Below are positions 62,140-64,000 of a stretch of 64,000 bases of DNA, in pieces. The translations under genes and the position numbers were made by a program. The notes beneath the pieces are model-generated. The model ran no database searches. It was not told where the DNA came from and saw only the letters and a list, made by a program, of their open reading frames with translations. Location: contig NZ_JAMTCI010000001.1 of the NCBI RefSeq assembly GCF_024171765.1, positions 2,900,796-2,964,795 of the forward strand, read 5' to 3'. Each line of letters opens with the position of its first letter. Position 1 is the stretch's first letter. The DNA comes from Williamsia deligens. Its GTDB lineage: Bacteria > Actinomycetota > Actinomycetes > Mycobacteriales > Mycobacteriaceae.

Positions 62140-62979
62140 ATGTCGGTCGGTTCGGTCACGGACAAGTCGATCCTCGTCACCGGAGGTGGCAGCGGCATAG
62201 GCCGCGGCATCGCGGAGACGCTGGTCGCAGGGGGTGCGCAGGTCACCATCCTCGGTCGTGGCCGCGACCGCCTCGACGCGGCGGTGAGCGAGATCAGCGC
62301 CGCGGGCGGGACCGGGACGGTGCACGCCGTCTCCGCCGACATCACCGACGAGGAGCAGGTGGCGGGCGCCGTCGCCGAGGTCGTCGAGCGCGTCGGACGT
62401 CTCGACGGTGTGGTCGCCTGCGCGGGCGGCAGCGAGACCATCGGCCCCGTCACGCAGATCGACAGCGCCGCCTGGCGCAACACCGTCGACCTCAACGTCA
62501 ACGGGACGATGTACACGATCAAGCACGCCGCGCGGGAACTCGTGCGCGCCGGCGGCGGGTCCATCGTGGCCATCTCGTCGATCGCCTCGTCCAACACCCA
62601 TCGATGGTTCGGCGCCTACGGGGTCACCAAGTCGGCCGTGGACCACCTCGTCCGGCTCGCCGCCGACGAACTCGGCGCCAGCAACGTGCGCGTGAACGGC
62701 ATCCGGCCGGGCCTGACCCGCACGGAGCTGGTGGCCATCGTCCTGGAGTCACCGGAACTCTCCGCCGACTACGCGGCCGCGACACCGATCCCGCGTGTGG
62801 GCGAGGTCGACGACATCGCGAACCTCGCGACGTTCCTGCTCGGCGACGCGTCGACGTGGATCACCGGACAGGTCATCAACGTCGACGGCGGCCAGATGCT
62901 GCGCCGCGGCCCCGACTACTCCTCGATGCTGGAACCGCTGTTCGGCGAGGACGGCCTGCGCGGCGTCGTCGCGACCTGA
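62140..62979 (+). CDS. SDR family oxidoreductase, probably KstR-regulated
   Basis: The 279-residue classical SDR: ILVTGGGSGIGRGIAETL (cofactor loop), SADITDEEQ, VVACAGGSE, DLNVNGTMYTIKHAA, Ser in IVAISSIASSN and the YGVTK active site. The C-terminal ITGQVINVDGGQMLRRGPDY is also typical. The KstR-like site immediately upstream points to steroid or related side-chain metabolism, perhaps a hydroxysteroid or 3-hydroxyacyl-CoA dehydrogenase, but sequence alone does not fix the substrate. It is inserted between gpgS and the DivIVA-like gene, unlike the M. tuberculosis order. Confidence 0.85.
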   Translation: MSVGSVTDKSILVTGGGSGIGRGIAETLVAGGAQVTILGRGRDRLDAAVSEISAAGGTGTVHAVSADITDEEQVAGAVAEVVERVGRLDGVVACAGGSETIGPVTQIDSAAWRNTVDLNVNGTMYTIKHAARELVRAGGGSIVAISSIASSNTHRWFGAYGVTKSAVDHLVRLAADELGASNVRVNGIRPGLTRTELVAIVLESPELSADYAAATPIPRVGEVDDIANLATFLLGDASTWITGQVINVDGGQMLRRGPDYSSMLEPLFGEDGLRGVVAT

Positions 62980-63018
62980 GGGGGACGGCGGCAGACACCG
63001 CCCGCTACGGTCGGGTGC

Positions 63019-63369
63019 GTGTCGACCCTGTTGCTCTACCTGCTCGTCATGGTGGTGGTCATCGCCGTCGTGTTCGCGATCGTGTGGTTCGTCTTCGGGC
63101 GCGGCGAGGACCTCCCCGCGCTCGATCCGGACACCACGCTCACCCGGTTGCCGCGCGCCGGGATCGCCGGGTCGGACGTCCGCGCGTTGCGCTTCGCCCT
63201 GGTATTCCGCGGTTACAAGCAGTCCGAGGTCGACTGGGCCCTGGAGAAGCTGGCGCGCGAGATCGACGAGCTGCGAGGGGTCGTCCTGGACCTGCAGGGA
63301 CGTGAGGCGAACGATCTCTCACGCGTCGACGCGGATGCGCCGGGGGACGACCGCGGTCCGGCCGCATAA
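63019..63369 (+). CDS. DivIVA-domain small membrane protein
   Basis: The 116-residue protein has one N-terminal membrane helix (LLLYLLVMVVVIAVVFAIVWFVFG). A short DivIVA-like segment follows: FALVFRGYKQSEVDWALEKLAREIDELRGVV, where the FRGY-x2-xEVD signature marks DivIVA/Wag31-type repeats. Such proteins sit at the cell pole or septum. GTG 63019 precedes the helix directly. Its position after gpgS corresponds to M. tuberculosis Rv1209. Confidence 0.85.
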   Translation: MSTLLLYLLVMVVVIAVVFAIVWFVFGRGEDLPALDPDTTLTRLPRAGIAGSDVRALRFALVFRGYKQSEVDWALEKLAREIDELRGVVLDLQGREANDLSRVDADAPGDDRGPAA

Positions 63370-63420
63370 GATCGAACCCTGACGCCGAACGACGGCGTTT
63401 TCTCGGAGGGAGCTTGTGAC

Positions 63421-63588
63421 ATGGCGGCGATGAAGCCACGGACCGGTGACGGTCCCCTTGAAGCAGCCAAGGAAGGGCGAGGAATCGTCGTACGCATCCC
63501 GATCGAGGGTGGCGGACGTCTCGTGGTCGAGCTCACCGCGGACGAGGCAGCCGCTCTCGGCGAAGAACTGCGTGGCGTCGCCGGCTGA
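63421..63588 (+). CDS. DUF3117 small conserved protein
   Basis: A 55-residue protein with ATG 63421 behind a strong GGAGGGAG site (63403-63411). The sequence MAAMKPRTGDGPLEAAKEGR, then a basic/beta segment VVRIPIEGGGRLVVELTADEAAALGEEL, is the highly conserved DUF3117 family of actinobacteria (M. tuberculosis Rv1211). Function unknown; the high conservation suggests a core role. Confidence 0.92.
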   Translation: MAAMKPRTGDGPLEAAKEGRGIVVRIPIEGGGRLVVELTADEAAALGEELRGVAG

Positions 63589-63620
63589 CGGCAGCCCCAC
63601 GCGCGGTCGGTGACAGCGCA

Positions 63621-64000
63621 GTGCTCGCGGACGTCGTCGATCTCCTCGACTGCCCGGTCTGCACCGGTGATCTCGACATCGACGACCGGTCGGTCATCTG
63701 CGACCGGGGACACACCTTCGACATCGCCCGACAGGGGTACGTCGCCCTGCTGGCCGGGTCGACGGGCGGCCTGCGGTCCGACACGGGCGAGATGGTCGCC
63801 GCCCGCGACCGCGTCCAGGAGGCGGGTCACTTCGGCCCGGTGACCGATGCTCTGCTCGACGTCGCCCGCGGCCCGGTCGTCCTCGACGTCGGCGCCGGTA
63901 CGGGTCACCATCTGGGTCGCCTGGTCGACGCCGAGCCCGCCCGGCGCGGGATCGGCCTCGACCTGTCCAAGCCCTGCGCGCGCGCCGTGGCGCGCCTCTC
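63621..64000 (+). CDS. RlmA-type 23S rRNA (guanine-N1)-methyltransferase, 5' part (cut by window end)
   Basis: The first ~126 residues are seen. An N-terminal zinc finger (CPVC, then VICDRGHTFD) runs into ARQGYVALL, like the RlmA/TlrB family, which methylates a guanine in hairpin 35 of 23S rRNA. It is followed by the SAM loop VVLDVGAGTGHHLGRL and GIGLDLSKPCARA. Some relatives give resistance to macrolides such as tylosin. GTG 63621 is the only fitting start. The gene runs out of the window. Confidence 0.82.
   Translation, partial: MLADVVDLLDCPVCTGDLDIDDRSVICDRGHTFDIARQGYVALLAGSTGGLRSDTGEMVAARDRVQEAGHFGPVTDALLDVARGPVVLDVGAGTGHHLGRLVDAEPARRGIGLDLSKPCARAVARL

Noticed and set aside
1-64000. tRNA, rRNA, transposase or phage genes
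   Set aside because: Scanning the intergenic gaps showed no tRNA T-arm-like sequences, and no transposase, integrase or phage structural motifs were seen in any translated frame.

Overview
The window is high-GC actinobacterial DNA, densely coded, with many GTG/TTG starts and ATGA/GTGA stop-start overlaps. Mycothiol synthesis (mshB), coenzyme F420 synthesis (fbiC), an LpqW-type lipoprotein, glucosyl-3-phosphoglycerate synthase (gpgS), FolP2, FadD6 and a KstR-like operator together point to a mycolic-acid actinomycete (order Mycobacteriales). A Gordonia/Williamsia/Rhodococcus-type organism is more likely than Mycobacterium, but the genus is inference. No rRNA, tRNA, CRISPR array, insertion sequence or prophage was seen.

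1-9.1 kb holds mostly single-gene housekeeping and redox functions: a broken DUF305 lipoprotein gene, a methyltransferase, a GNAT acetyltransferase, a HAB-mutase-like membrane protein, an alkyltransferase-like (ATL) protein, a homocysteine S-methyltransferase-family protein, an F420-dependent (Rv1855c-type) oxidoreductase and an SDR. Three copies of a ~40-bp palindromic element punctuate 2.1-3.2 kb. 7.7-15.8 kb is a catabolic island. An HMG-CoA-lyase-like gene and a phosphoesterase diverge from a GntR-regulated operon of CoA-transferase, hydantoinase A and B subunits, and an N-carbamoylsarcosine-amidase-like hydrolase. Two identical TTGCATACAA sites lie in the divergent promoter region.

15.8-33.6 kb is accessory and mixed. 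It carries Nudix, TetR with a divergent FAD monooxygenase (shared inverted-repeat operator), an OYE reductase, RecQ, ROK kinase, CspA, a DszC/acyl-CoA-dehydrogenase-like enzyme, a WS/DGAT-like acyltransferase, a very short split transketolase, a protein made of 10-residue tandem repeats, an HhH-GPD repair protein, a sugar MFS transporter and two paralogous secreted proteins. 33.6-37.8 kb is a thiamine/iron-type ABC importer with a PPOX-type gene inserted between its binding protein and permease. A secreted DUF4185 protein follows.

39.3-47.2 kb (typA, lpqW, mshB, small membrane protein, fbiC) and 52.5-63.6 kb (fdxC, dapC, dapD, SDR, dapE, two LOG proteins, fadD6, folP2, gpgS, DivIVA-like, DUF3117) follow the gene order of the Mycobacterium tuberculosis Rv1165-Rv1211 segment as I remember it. 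Between them, 47.2-52.3 kb is a variable insert: an unknown gene, a 22-bp tandem repeat array, a DUF6745 protein with its small partner, a frame-disrupted WD40-like lipoprotein, a rhodanese and a cysteine dioxygenase. A second array of the same 22-bp repeat family lies between dapC and dapD. A KstR-like operator precedes an SDR gene inserted after gpgS. The window ends inside an RlmA-type rRNA methyltransferase gene.
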